Part shown: positions 45,704-53,506 of the stretch, piece by piece
How positions within the stretch are numbered: the stretch's first letter is position 1
How the letters are laid out: every line of letters begins with the position of its first letter
IMG/VR virus record: IMGVR_UViG_3300025118_000005
Span: 1-64,000 of that record
DNA from: a virus
Length of the DNA: 64,000 nucleotides
Strand: one strand, 5' to 3'
Made by a program: the position numbers and the translations under genes
The notes under the pieces: generated by a model
What the model was told of the DNA's origin: nothing
Databases searched by the model: none
Seen by the model: only the letters and a program-made list of their open reading frames with translations

Positions 45704-48412
45704 ATGTCTCGAAATAGAATTATCCATAATATACAAAATGTATTCGTGGGTTCTCCCGAGGACGAGACGGATAATTTGATTACTGGTATCGCTGGACACC
45801 AAGTCTTAAAACGCTTAAACAAAGTCCAGTCTATCAATTACAATATCGATCTACCTAAGGGTGATGCTGCCGTCTTAGGAAAATCCATTCCCTTTTCAAG
45901 AAAAGCAGATCAACCAGCGGAGGTCGGTCTTAGCATAGACTATTTATTAGACGGGGTTAATAACGAAAAAAGAATAGGCTTAAACACAGACAACGAAAAC
46001 GAAAATTCTGTTGACCGTAATAAGTCCATAGTTCACGATATGGCTACGGTGGGCACGAAGGACAAAAGAAATCTTTACTTGGTAGTTAATAATAAAGAGG
46101 GAGATATTAAACAGGGGAACTGGGATAGGGATATTATTTATACTTCAGATTTTAGTACGGATACTGATGGTTGGGGACAAAGTAATGGAACTAAGAGTCG
46201 TGTGGATCTGTACGGTGGGGAAACTAACGTGTTCAGGAGTAAAGGAAACACTACCGAAGATCCGCATGATGCATGGAAGCAGTATTTGTTCACGGTGGGG
46301 AAAAGATACAAAATATCAGGTAAATTTTATATTTCTGGCGGCAGCACTACTTATAAAGGAATGGTTATATACTTGGGATCGCAGAGCTCATATGAGGGCC
46401 AGAAGTTTCATTTCACGAAAACCTCGTCACCTTGGACTCCTATAACTATAGCAACATGGGTAGATTTTGAGTTTGAAGTTATTGCCGGTCACGAGAATAT
46501 TTATTTTTACCCTGTAGATACTAACGGACTCTCAGACTTCGCAGCGACAACCTCGGATGAATTTGGACTTAAAGATATTGTAGTAACAGAAATATATTCA
46601 ACTGACATTCCTCATGATGGATTTTATAATGGGACATTTGGTGAACTTGATGTTATCGATCCCAATAGCGCGGATTACTCTACCGTAATTTTTCAAAATT
46701 GTTACCTTACTAAATACGCTTTAAACTTAGAGGTCGGTTCTCTCCCCAATGTAAGTTTAGATTACGTCGGAGAAAACATAGTGGGTTACGCTTCCGGCAG
46801 TGGAGTTAATATTCCTTATTTGGATTTAAAAAAGGGAGAGATAACGAATACTGCTGCTAGTGTTTATACTTCAGATTTTAGTGCTAGCAAAGATGAATGG
46901 GAAGGAATTAGCCTTTCTGTGCTTGAAAATTATTCTTCTGAATCTACAGACGAGGGCTTTTCCTTATGCGCTAGGGCAGATACCTGCGCCGCAGGGTGCT
47001 CTCACTATATACGTCGTGATGACGTATTTGAGGCTGGAAAAAAATATAAAGTATCAGGGAAAATTCTTATAGCTAATACGTCTGCGAATATAGACTATGT
47101 GCGAGTTATTACTGCTGACACTGAAATTGCGAGAGTAACTGTAAAAAATTCGTGGGAAAGCTTTTCTGCTGAAGTTGCGGTATCAACCGCTTATGACCTA
47201 CAGTCCTTATTTTTCACTACGCACAAGTCGAACGGCAGTCAGATTTATACTGGTGGAAGCACCACAAGTACATATGATGCATTTTATGTTGCAGATATTG
47301 TAGTAACAGAAGTCAAAGAATTCATTGTCCCACGAAATTTTAGTGAAGCTGCTCTTTATGATAACGATTTTTTTGTAGCTCATGGAGATATTGGTATCAC
47401 AATTAGTCAAACGGACTTGAACTATACTTCTGACTGGAGCAAGGGGTCGGTGAATACAACGATCAATACTGATGGATGGGTTAGCGACGATGAGTTATTA
47501 GCTAATCATGACGGAGTAGCCGGAGAAGACGATACGCTTTGGATAAGGGGACAAGGTACGGACGGTAATCATTTTACATATAAGAACGGCGTGTTCGTGA
47601 AGGGAGAAAAATACAAAATAAGCGGTAAAATATACCTCGAGTCCTCATCAGTATCATATAAAAAAGTTGAAGTTATAAATGGAGCCACTTGCGGAGAAAA
47701 TGTTATATTTTCGTTCGATGAAACGTTATCAGATCAATGGGTGACTTTTGAAAAAGAATTCGTTGCTACTCAAGAGAATCTTCAAGTCAGATATCTTACG
47801 CTGCAAGGTGCCACTTATATATGTTCATTTTTAGACGTAGACTATACTTCCGCACAAAAGGACAGTATTTATCTTAAGGACTTTATAATAACGTCCCTGA
47901 CTCAAACCACCGGGTTCTATGATAATCATATCACAAGTTGTAGTATTTCTTCGAACTTTAATAGAGATAAAATAAGTTATATCGGTCACAAAATGGTCTC
48001 AGATAGACCGATACAACTACCTGCGGGAGCAGAGCTATCCTTTAGCACTACAGCTAAAGATAATATATCTGGCTCTTTTTTAGACGACATGAGGTTAGAT
48101 AAGGAGTATAATATAACGGTAGAGTTTAAGCACCACCCAAAGGAAAATCCGACGGATAACGTGTTAGCTAGATATATTTTGTCTGGGGCCAAGTTCGACG
48201 GTATAGATTATAGCAGCGCGATAGGAAGCAATAAGACTGCCAATATGAATTTTTCAACATACATGGACCTTGAGGCGGGAAGAAGCTGCGGACTTTTTAT
48301 AAGTGGAAAAGTAACCACGGCGGTTGCAGATTTGATAACAGAAAATGGAGATAACGTTACTGATAATAATTCTAATGAAATTATATCAATGCCGGTGTAT
48401 CCACAATACTAA
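45704..48412 (+). CDS. virion surface protein with three CBM-like modules
   Basis: 902 aa. Three repeats of ~150 residues start at ~144 (YTSDFSTDTDGW), ~385 (YTSDFSASKDEW) and ~571 (YTSDWSKGSVNT), each followed by a KYKISGKFYI-type strand and ending VVTEIYS, VVTEVKE or IITSLTQ. They look like jelly-roll carbohydrate-binding modules. Between the repeats are structural segments (GFYNGTFGELD). Likely a head or neck fibre that binds a glycan. Confidence 0.7.
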   Translation: MSRNRIIHNIQNVFVGSPEDETDNLITGIAGHQVLKRLNKVQSINYNIDLPKGDAAVLGKSIPFSRKADQPAEVGLSIDYLLDGVNNEKRIGLNTDNENENSVDRNKSIVHDMATVGTKDKRNLYLVVNNKEGDIKQGNWDRDIIYTSDFSTDTDGWGQSNGTKSRVDLYGGETNVFRSKGNTTEDPHDAWKQYLFTVGKRYKISGKFYISGGSTTYKGMVIYLGSQSSYEGQKFHFTKTSSPWTPITIATWVDFEFEVIAGHENIYFYPVDTNGLSDFAATTSDEFGLKDIVVTEIYSTDIPHDGFYNGTFGELDVIDPNSADYSTVIFQNCYLTKYALNLEVGSLPNVSLDYVGENIVGYASGSGVNIPYLDLKKGEITNTAASVYTSDFSASKDEWEGISLSVLENYSSESTDEGFSLCARADTCAAGCSHYIRRDDVFEAGKKYKVSGKILIANTSANIDYVRVITADTEIARVTVKNSWESFSAEVAVSTAYDLQSLFFTTHKSNGSQIYTGGSTTSTYDAFYVADIVVTEVKEFIVPRNFSEAALYDNDFFVAHGDIGITISQTDLNYTSDWSKGSVNTTINTDGWVSDDELLANHDGVAGEDDTLWIRGQGTDGNHFTYKNGVFVKGEKYKISGKIYLESSSVSYKKVEVINGATCGENVIFSFDETLSDQWVTFEKEFVATQENLQVRYLTLQGATYICSFLDVDYTSAQKDSIYLKDFIITSLTQTTGFYDNHITSCSISSNFNRDKISYIGHKMVSDRPIQLPAGAELSFSTTAKDNISGSFLDDMRLDKEYNITVEFKHHPKENPTDNVLARYILSGAKFDGIDYSSAIGSNKTANMNFSTYMDLEAGRSCGLFISGKVTTAVADLITENGDNVTDNNSNEIISMPVYPQY

Positions 48413-48423
48413 AGGAATTAAAA

Positions 48424-49539
48424 ATGGCGCAAATTAAATTAAGAAACGTAAATCCAGTAGTCTTTAATTATAACGTGGGCTTAGGCGATATCAACCCGGA
48501 CGAAAAGCTGGTTATTAATGATGGGAATCTCCGCTTCGACCATGGAAACGACGGAAGCGGACTTCGGTTTAAGTCTAGCTCTAGCTCCGGTAATAAAAGT
48601 TCAATCCGCTGGATAAATCAATCAGACACAGAAGTATTTAAACTGACTGTCGATCCAGACGGCAATAAAACAGATAAATTCACACTAAACGCTGGAGCAG
48701 TCGATTGCGTTACATTTTTACAGGACGGTAAGACCGGTTTGGGCAAAGACGACCCTCAAGTAAGATTGCACGTTAAGGACGGAGGCACTGAAACTGTAAG
48801 GTTCGAAAGTACTTCTGATCCTTCGTGGCTGCGCTTGACAAATAGCGCTGGGTTTGCTCAGTTAGGGGCTCGAGGGAATGATATAGAACTTGCTCCGGCT
48901 GGTAGTCCAAAGTTTTATTTTAAAGAAGCTGGAAAGCTCGGTATCAATACGGGGGGCGCTCCAGATTCAGCATTGCATGTCGTAGGAGACTCTATTCGTA
49001 TAAATGATCAAGAAAGTGATGCGAGCAGTAGACTTTTTCTTAGTGAGGGCAACTATGAAGGTAAATATGGATTTTCTTTGTTATATGCAGGATCAGCGAA
49101 TCCAACACTAGATTTAACGACCTTCGCGTCTGAAGCGAACACTTTTAGTATAGTAAGGCATGATAATAATGCAATTGGCGAAAGCGTACTTGAGATAGCA
49201 AGGGGGTCAGGTAAAGTTACCATAAGAGAAGAGCTTGAAGTAGACGGAGACATTCAGGCGGGGGGGAATATATTAGAAAGCGGCTCCTCGTCTAATGCGG
49301 GGTCGCTATATATCTCTGGAGGAAACGCCACAAACACCGGCGGCAGCATTGTCCTGTGTGGGTCTTCTCACACGACGAAAACAAACGTCGTCGAGATTAG
49401 AAAGGGGTCTATTGTTATGCTGCAAATTACCGCCGATGGCAAACTTAATATTCCTCTTGCAAATCTACCTAGCTCAAATGACAATCTTGCTCAAGGAGAT
49501 TTATGGAAAAATGGAGAGTCTTTACAAGTTAAGGTTTAA
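48424..49539 (+). CDS. fibre-like structural protein
   Basis: 371 aa. Repeats of GLGKDDPQVRLHVKDGG and GKLGINTGGAPDSALHV type, typical of trimeric fibre shafts in marine phages. SD AAAGGAATTAAAA. Follows the CBM-like protein. Confidence 0.75.
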   Translation: MAQIKLRNVNPVVFNYNVGLGDINPDEKLVINDGNLRFDHGNDGSGLRFKSSSSSGNKSSIRWINQSDTEVFKLTVDPDGNKTDKFTLNAGAVDCVTFLQDGKTGLGKDDPQVRLHVKDGGTETVRFESTSDPSWLRLTNSAGFAQLGARGNDIELAPAGSPKFYFKEAGKLGINTGGAPDSALHVVGDSIRINDQESDASSRLFLSEGNYEGKYGFSLLYAGSANPTLDLTTFASEANTFSIVRHDNNAIGESVLEIARGSGKVTIREELEVDGDIQAGGNILESGSSSNAGSLYISGGNATNTGGSIVLCGSSHTTKTNVVEIRKGSIVMLQITADGKLNIPLANLPSSNDNLAQGDLWKNGESLQVKV

Positions 49540-49544
49540 TAAAT

Positions 49545-49572
49545 TTGACATTTTTTATAAAAGTGCTATAAT
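49545..49572 (+). promoter_or_regulatory. promoter, leaderless type
   Basis: -35 TTGACA (49545-49550), 16-bp spacer ending TGC, -10 TATAAT (49567-49572) with a second TATAAT overlapping. ATG 49579 (7 nt). Confidence 0.75.
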
Positions 49573-49578
49573 ATAATT

Positions 49579-49770
49579 ATGGCAGAAGATACTGATAAAA
49601 AGTTGGGGATAGAAGAATCATTTAATCTCATAGTCCAACTAGCTAGAAATGCCAAGCTTTCTTGGAACGAGCACAGGCAGGTTCACGCAGCGGTTGAAGT
49701 CGTTTACAACGCATTAAATGATAAAAAAACCTCAGCGCAAGAAGCTTTCGAAGAAGAGCAAGAGGAATAA
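49579..49770 (+). CDS. hypothetical protein, 63 aa
   Basis: MAEDTDKKLGIEESFNLIVQ, helical and acidic (EAFEEEQEE end). Start in the 7-nt register from the -10. Not recognised. Confidence 0.65.
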   Translation: MAEDTDKKLGIEESFNLIVQLARNAKLSWNEHRQVHAAVEVVYNALNDKKTSAQEAFEEEQEE

Positions 49771-49790
49771 TCTAGCATTATCCATAAATA

Positions 49791-49828
49791 AAGAAGGGGG
49801 CCTCCTTTTGGGGGGGGGCCCTTTTCTT
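49791..49828 (+). terminator. intrinsic terminator
   Basis: AAGAAGGGGGCC pairs with GGCCCTTTTCTT (G-T wobbles), inner TCC-TTTT-GGG. Long G run in the loop side. Confidence 0.75.
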
Positions 49829-49884
49829 ATGTAAAGCTAGGTAAAGTTTTACTTTTTATAGAAAAATAGGGTGTAGTATAATAT

Positions 49885-50073
49885 ATGCTGAGTTATCCGG
49901 AAATCCGTGGCGTCCTTGCCGAACTCGAAGAAGAATATTCATTTCAAAAAAAACATCCGCAAAGCGAAAACTTTGCTGTCAATGCCCGATACGTTATTGC
50001 CATAGTCGATCGTCGTATACGAGAAAAAATTAAAAGTAAATACGATAGCGGCGGAGAAAGAATACAATTTTAA
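49885..50073 (+). CDS. hypothetical protein, 62 aa
   Basis: MLSYPEIRGVLAELEEEYSF, helical, basic C-terminus. A GTGTAGTATAAT element lies directly upstream (49871-49882). Not recognised. Confidence 0.6.
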   Translation: MLSYPEIRGVLAELEEEYSFQKKHPQSENFAVNARYVIAIVDRRIREKIKSKYDSGGERIQF

Positions 50074-50076
50074 ATT

Positions 50077-50514
50077 ATGAAAAACCTACTACTTAAATTT
50101 AAAGGCTATCTAGGCTCCGCATGGAACTATACTCTAAATCACTACCTATGCGTTTGTGCCGTTTTAATTACCTCTATTTGTTTCATGGGATATAACTTAA
50201 AAATAAGAGCAGACTATGAAAAAAGACTGTCAGCCTTAGCAAATGATCGTGTTGAGGCTCTGGGCCTGATAGGAAATCAATCTGAAGCTTTATCGCTACA
50301 GGGAGAAGCTCTAAGTAGCCAGCGCAGCGCACTTAATGATCAGTCAGAACTAATGAGCCGGATGATAAAGATAATTAACGAACACAGAGCGACCATTATC
50401 CAACAAGATCAAGTGATCCAAGAGCTAGTAAAAAGACTTCGGGCGCTAGGAGGCTTACCAGAAGTGCCGCCCGTGGATAAAGGCAAGTGGATTATTTTTA
50501 ATGAATCTTCGTAA
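50077..50514 (+). CDS. membrane-anchored coiled-coil protein, 145 aa
   Basis: Transmembrane segment at ~22-40 (HYLCVCAVLITSICFMGYNL), then a long heptad region (EALSLQGEALSSQRSALNDQ). An inner-membrane spanin (Rz) would have this layout, but nothing else proves it. Confidence 0.6.
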   Translation: MKNLLLKFKGYLGSAWNYTLNHYLCVCAVLITSICFMGYNLKIRADYEKRLSALANDRVEALGLIGNQSEALSLQGEALSSQRSALNDQSELMSRMIKIINEHRATIIQQDQVIQELVKRLRALGGLPEVPPVDKGKWIIFNESS

Positions 50515-50770
50515 GCTAGATAAATATTCTCATTATTGGAATAAAGAAAAGACAGATTGGGCTGTTGAGGGTAAAGATGGACGCTGGTGGATTTTTCGTG
50601 GACCAGCGTCTTCTAAAGCAAGGAATAAAAAGAAGATGAAAATCAAAAAGAAAAAAGAATCTTCAATTATTTTAACAAAGCCCTATTTTCTGCTAATAAT
50701 AATAATAATAATAAGCGCAATATTAGGAGTGAGTTTAGCTCTTAATGTCGTGTATTACTTATTGAGATAA
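50501..50770 (+). CDS. small membrane protein, 89 aa
   Basis: Trp/basic N-terminal half, then a poly-Lys stretch (KKMKIKKKK) and a C-terminal membrane helix (YFLLIIIIIISAILGVSLAL). Overlaps the previous stop by 14 nt. Confidence 0.55.
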   Translation: MNLRKLDKYSHYWNKEKTDWAVEGKDGRWWIFRGPASSKARNKKKMKIKKKKESSIILTKPYFLLIIIIIISAILGVSLALNVVYYLLR

Positions 50771-50783
50771 AAAGGACAAAAAA

Positions 50784-51434
50784 ATGAGAGACAAAAATTT
50801 ACATGTATTAATTCACCCGGCTCTTTCGTTAGCCACGATTAAACGCGAAGTACAGTTGATCAGTCAAGCGGGAGACGACATCTCTATCGTTAGTCATGGT
50901 GGCGGTGACGGAGTTTTAGATGCGTATATGCTGGCTAAAAGCGACAATATTATAAGCTGTCACATCATAAAAAATAGTGACGTCCCACTGAGCGCCAGAG
51001 GGAGAGGCGTACTTTTACATGGTCATATTACGGCCGACAATCTTAAAAACTATGTCGTTGATTTTCTAAAAGGCTACCATGTAGAACATAATGTTTTGTA
51101 TATGGCTAATGTGGAAGCAGACGTCGTTGAAGAGGAAGTCATTGAAGACGAAGTGGTCGAAAGCGTAATCGAAGACGAATTGGTTGAAGACGAATTGGTT
51201 GAAGACGAATTGGTTGAAGACGAAGTCGAAGACGAATTGGTTGAAGACGAAGTCGAAGACGAATTGGTTGAAGACGAAGTCGAAGACGAATTGGTTGAAG
51301 ACGAAGTCGAAGACGAATTGGTTGAAGACGAAGACGTCGAGGAAGATTTAGATGAAGAAGACTCTACAGAAGATAACTTATCTGACGGCTCTGATTCTGA
51401 TGATAGGCCCGATAGTCGGATGTGGGATAATTAG
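50784..51434 (+). CDS. protein with C-terminal acidic EDELVEDEV repeats, 216 aa
   Basis: N-terminal ~110 residues have a compact alpha/beta sequence (HVLIHPALSLATIKREVQLI, DNIISCHIIK). The C-terminal ~90 is nearly only Glu/Asp/Val with EDELVEDEVED tandem repeats (51171-51330). SD AAAAGGACAAAA. Acidic arrays like this bind calcium or basic proteins. Its 3' end overlaps the lipoprotein gene by 83 nt. Confidence 0.7.
   Translation: MRDKNLHVLIHPALSLATIKREVQLISQAGDDISIVSHGGGDGVLDAYMLAKSDNIISCHIIKNSDVPLSARGRGVLLHGHITADNLKNYVVDFLKGYHVEHNVLYMANVEADVVEEEVIEDEVVESVIEDELVEDELVEDELVEDEVEDELVEDEVEDELVEDEVEDELVEDEVEDELVEDEDVEEDLDEEDSTEDNLSDGSDSDDRPDSRMWDN
51171..51330 (+). repeat. tandem repeat in acidic protein gene
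   Basis: 15-nt GAAGACGAATTGGTT units followed by four 27-nt units coding for EDELVEDEV; nearly identical at DNA level, suggesting recent expansion by slippage. Confidence 0.85.
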
Positions 51435-51885
51435 TCCTTACCAACGAAACTCCGAAGGATACTACGAAAGACACTATTGGACTTGCGGCCCTATTGCATT
51501 AGAAAAAGCTTTCAACGCGGTTTATACTAGAGACGGTATAGTTTTCGTTAGGGACCCTTTCCCTCGGGGAGCGCTAAGTAAAGAAATCCAAAAAAGAGGG
51601 ATGAAGCTAAAAGAGCTTTTATCCTTTTTTAATAAGGAGGCAATATGTATAACTTGGCCTAGCGATATTAAACACGTCGCTGAACATCACGGTTTTAAAC
51701 TCACAAAAATAGATGACATCGACAGCCTTGACCCCGCAAAGGATATCGCTATAGTTTTAATCCATGGTCGACATTTTTCTAAAGAATATCATTGGATCGT
51801 ATATCCCATTGATGATGTTAAAAACTTTTATGAAAAAAAAACAGTTATTGACACTATATATTTACTAAAATGGAAAGATAAATGA
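51352..51885 (+). CDS. lipoprotein with C39/papain-like peptidase signature
   Basis: 177 aa. Signal peptide with lipobox IVGC (C24). YWTCGPIAL places a potential catalytic Cys45 in the CGPxAL pattern of C39-like cysteine peptidases, and YHWIVYPIDD (H147, then Asp) the His/Asp. It begins in the frame overlapping the acidic-repeat gene, with ATG inside it. May cut a periplasmic or cell wall peptide; a role in lysis or exclusion is inference. Confidence 0.65.
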   Translation: MKKTLQKITYLTALILMIGPIVGCGIISPYQRNSEGYYERHYWTCGPIALEKAFNAVYTRDGIVFVRDPFPRGALSKEIQKRGMKLKELLSFFNKEAICITWPSDIKHVAEHHGFKLTKIDDIDSLDPAKDIAIVLIHGRHFSKEYHWIVYPIDDVKNFYEKKTVIDTIYLLKWKDK

Positions 51886-52061
51886 ATAATCTTAAATTAA
51901 TTCCACTATGGGCTTGGGCAGTTTTGCTCGGAGCGTGTATCGTCCTAGGCGTTTGGCTTGGAGGTAACGATGTCGGATGCGATGGCAATGACTGTGATGC
52001 TGGCTGTTGCGACTCTGGGGTTTGCGCTGTAGAAGACTGCTCTTGTTCCTGTAAAAAATAA
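51882..52061 (+). CDS. Cys-rich single-pass membrane protein, 59 aa
   Basis: Transmembrane WAWAVLLGACIVLGVWLGG, then eight Cys in a 27-residue ectodomain (VGCDGNDCDAGCCDSG, then CAVEDCSCSC). Start overlaps the lipoprotein stop (4 nt). Likely disulfide or metal-bound. Confidence 0.6.
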   Translation: MNNLKLIPLWAWAVLLGACIVLGVWLGGNDVGCDGNDCDAGCCDSGVCAVEDCSCSCKK

Positions 52062-52129
52062 CTCTTGCTTTTGCTTCGGTTCTCTGTTATTGTATATCTA
52101 TCCCTAGGTAGGGACTTAGATATATAAAT

Positions 52130-52348
52130 ATGAAAACTATTAAAATCGTGTGTATCGGGGCGCTTCTTGCATCTTTTTCTGTAGGCTGCGCCGTAACTCA
52201 GCATCTTCCCTCTGTCACCCTTGGCCCTAAAGCTAACCATGATAAATTGCTTGGCGTTAGCGTCAGTAAGAAAGGTGTAGCAGTGGTTGCTCCGCTCGTT
52301 GAGGTAGGTGTCCCGGCCCCCTCTTTAAGGGTGGGCGACAGTAAGTAG
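52130..52348 (+). CDS. small lipoprotein, 72 aa
   Basis: Signal peptide MKTIKIVCIGALLASFSVGC (lipobox SVGC). Mature part Val/Pro-rich. Size and anchor are like an outer-membrane spanin (Rz1-type), with 50077 as possible partner; not proven. Confidence 0.6.
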   Translation: MKTIKIVCIGALLASFSVGCAVTQHLPSVTLGPKANHDKLLGVSVSKKGVAVVAPLVEVGVPAPSLRVGDSK

Positions 52349-52378
52349 AAGAGATAAGATTCGTTTTATAGAATCTAC

Positions 52379-52413
52379 GAACCTCCCATTTTTAATGGGG
52401 GGTTATTTTTTTT
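52379..52413 (+). terminator. intrinsic terminator
   Basis: AACCTCCCATT-TTT-AATGGGGGGTT then ATTTTTTTTT. Ends the envelope-protein cluster. Confidence 0.85.
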
Positions 52414-52499
52414 TACTTTTAGTGATAATTAACCTAAAATAGGTGTATTAATATTTAGCTCTTACTGCGAAGAAATAATAATTTAATATCGATCTATTT

Positions 52500-53033
52500 A
52501 TGGATAAACTAGAGTTTGAAAACTTTGAAGTGAACGCCTCTGATCAAAATGCTGATCAAGAGGTAGTCAATGATGTACGGAATTCCGAAGAGCAAGCCAT
52601 CGAATTTTCTTCACGCGTGATGGCCGCGTTATATCGAAAAGTAAAAGAGCATAATAGTAACTGCCCTTCGAAGGTAGATCATTCACAATTAAAAAAAGTT
52701 TATAGGCGCGGTGCACAAACTGTAGAAGAAGAACCGGGTTTACACGCGATGGCTCGAGTGAATATGTTCTTAAGAATGAAAAAGGGCGGTAAGATCGTTT
52801 ATCAAAAACCGAAAGTAGAGCAGACAGCAGAGCTTAAAGAATTAATATTCGAAAACAAAGCCAGAATTCAAGTCAATACATTTATTGATATTACTGAAGA
52901 CTGGCTGCCGATAGAAGCCGACTTTATTCAGGCTGGCGAAGATATCGACGAACACAAACTAAATTATAACTTCAAAGATATTAACGAACTATATCTTGAT
53001 GATTACGAAAAATTAGATATTATCTGGGGATAA
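52500..53033 (+). CDS. hypothetical protein, 177 aa
   Basis: Acidic N-terminus, then YRKVKEHNSNCPSKVDHSQL and ELKELIFENKARIQVNTF. A GTGTATTAATA element at 52443 precedes. Located immediately before the capsid cassette, so may be a head completion or neck protein. Confidence 0.6.
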   Translation: MDKLEFENFEVNASDQNADQEVVNDVRNSEEQAIEFSSRVMAALYRKVKEHNSNCPSKVDHSQLKKVYRRGAQTVEEEPGLHAMARVNMFLRMKKGGKIVYQKPKVEQTAELKELIFENKARIQVNTFIDITEDWLPIEADFIQAGEDIDEHKLNYNFKDINELYLDDYEKLDIIWG

Positions 53034-53038
53034 AAAAA

Positions 53039-53506
53039 ATGGAAATAGACTTCACTGATCAAATCAAAAAACTAAAAGCGATAAAAGAATGCGGCTGCGC
53101 AGACAACTGTGATTGCTCGGGCGACTGTGGGGGAAATTGCGGCTGTCAAGAAATACAAGCGGAAAAAAACTATCCCGGGAAAAATGTAGAGCGTCGCGAA
53201 GACGGAGTACCTAAAAAGAAACAAAAAAAGCGGGCCTGCAAAAAGGGCGAACATCGAGACAAGAGCGGCAAGCTAGTAAAGAATAGTAAAGGCGATGAAG
53301 AAAAAGGTTACGACTTACCACAGCCTAAAACCAAAGGGTTAGAAAATCCCCGAAATCAACATGAATATGATAACAATAGAGACGTAAATGTTGATGGACC
53401 GGTTGACCTCTCTCCGTACATGCCTCAAACGAAAGAGCTAGAAAATCCCCGCAACATGCATGAGTATTATAAAAACTTGTATAAGAAAGTAAAGGGGCTA
53501 GACTAA
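53039..53506 (+). CDS. Cys-rich protein with basic C-terminus, 155 aa
   Basis: Residues 18-36 (ECGCADNCDCSGDCGGNCGC) contain nine Cys. Followed by KKKQKKRACKKGEHRDK and two copies of ELENPRNxHEY (KGLENPRNQHEY and KELENPRNMHEY). Shares 1 nt with the next start. May be a zinc-binding scaffolding partner. Confidence 0.6.
   Translation: MEIDFTDQIKKLKAIKECGCADNCDCSGDCGGNCGCQEIQAEKNYPGKNVERREDGVPKKKQKKRACKKGEHRDKSGKLVKNSKGDEEKGYDLPQPKTKGLENPRNQHEYDNNRDVNVDGPVDLSPYMPQTKELENPRNMHEYYKNLYKKVKGLD

Noticed and set aside
51171-51330. Minisatellite outside a gene
   Set aside because: The repeats stay in frame and code for a regular acidic peptide, so they belong to the gene.
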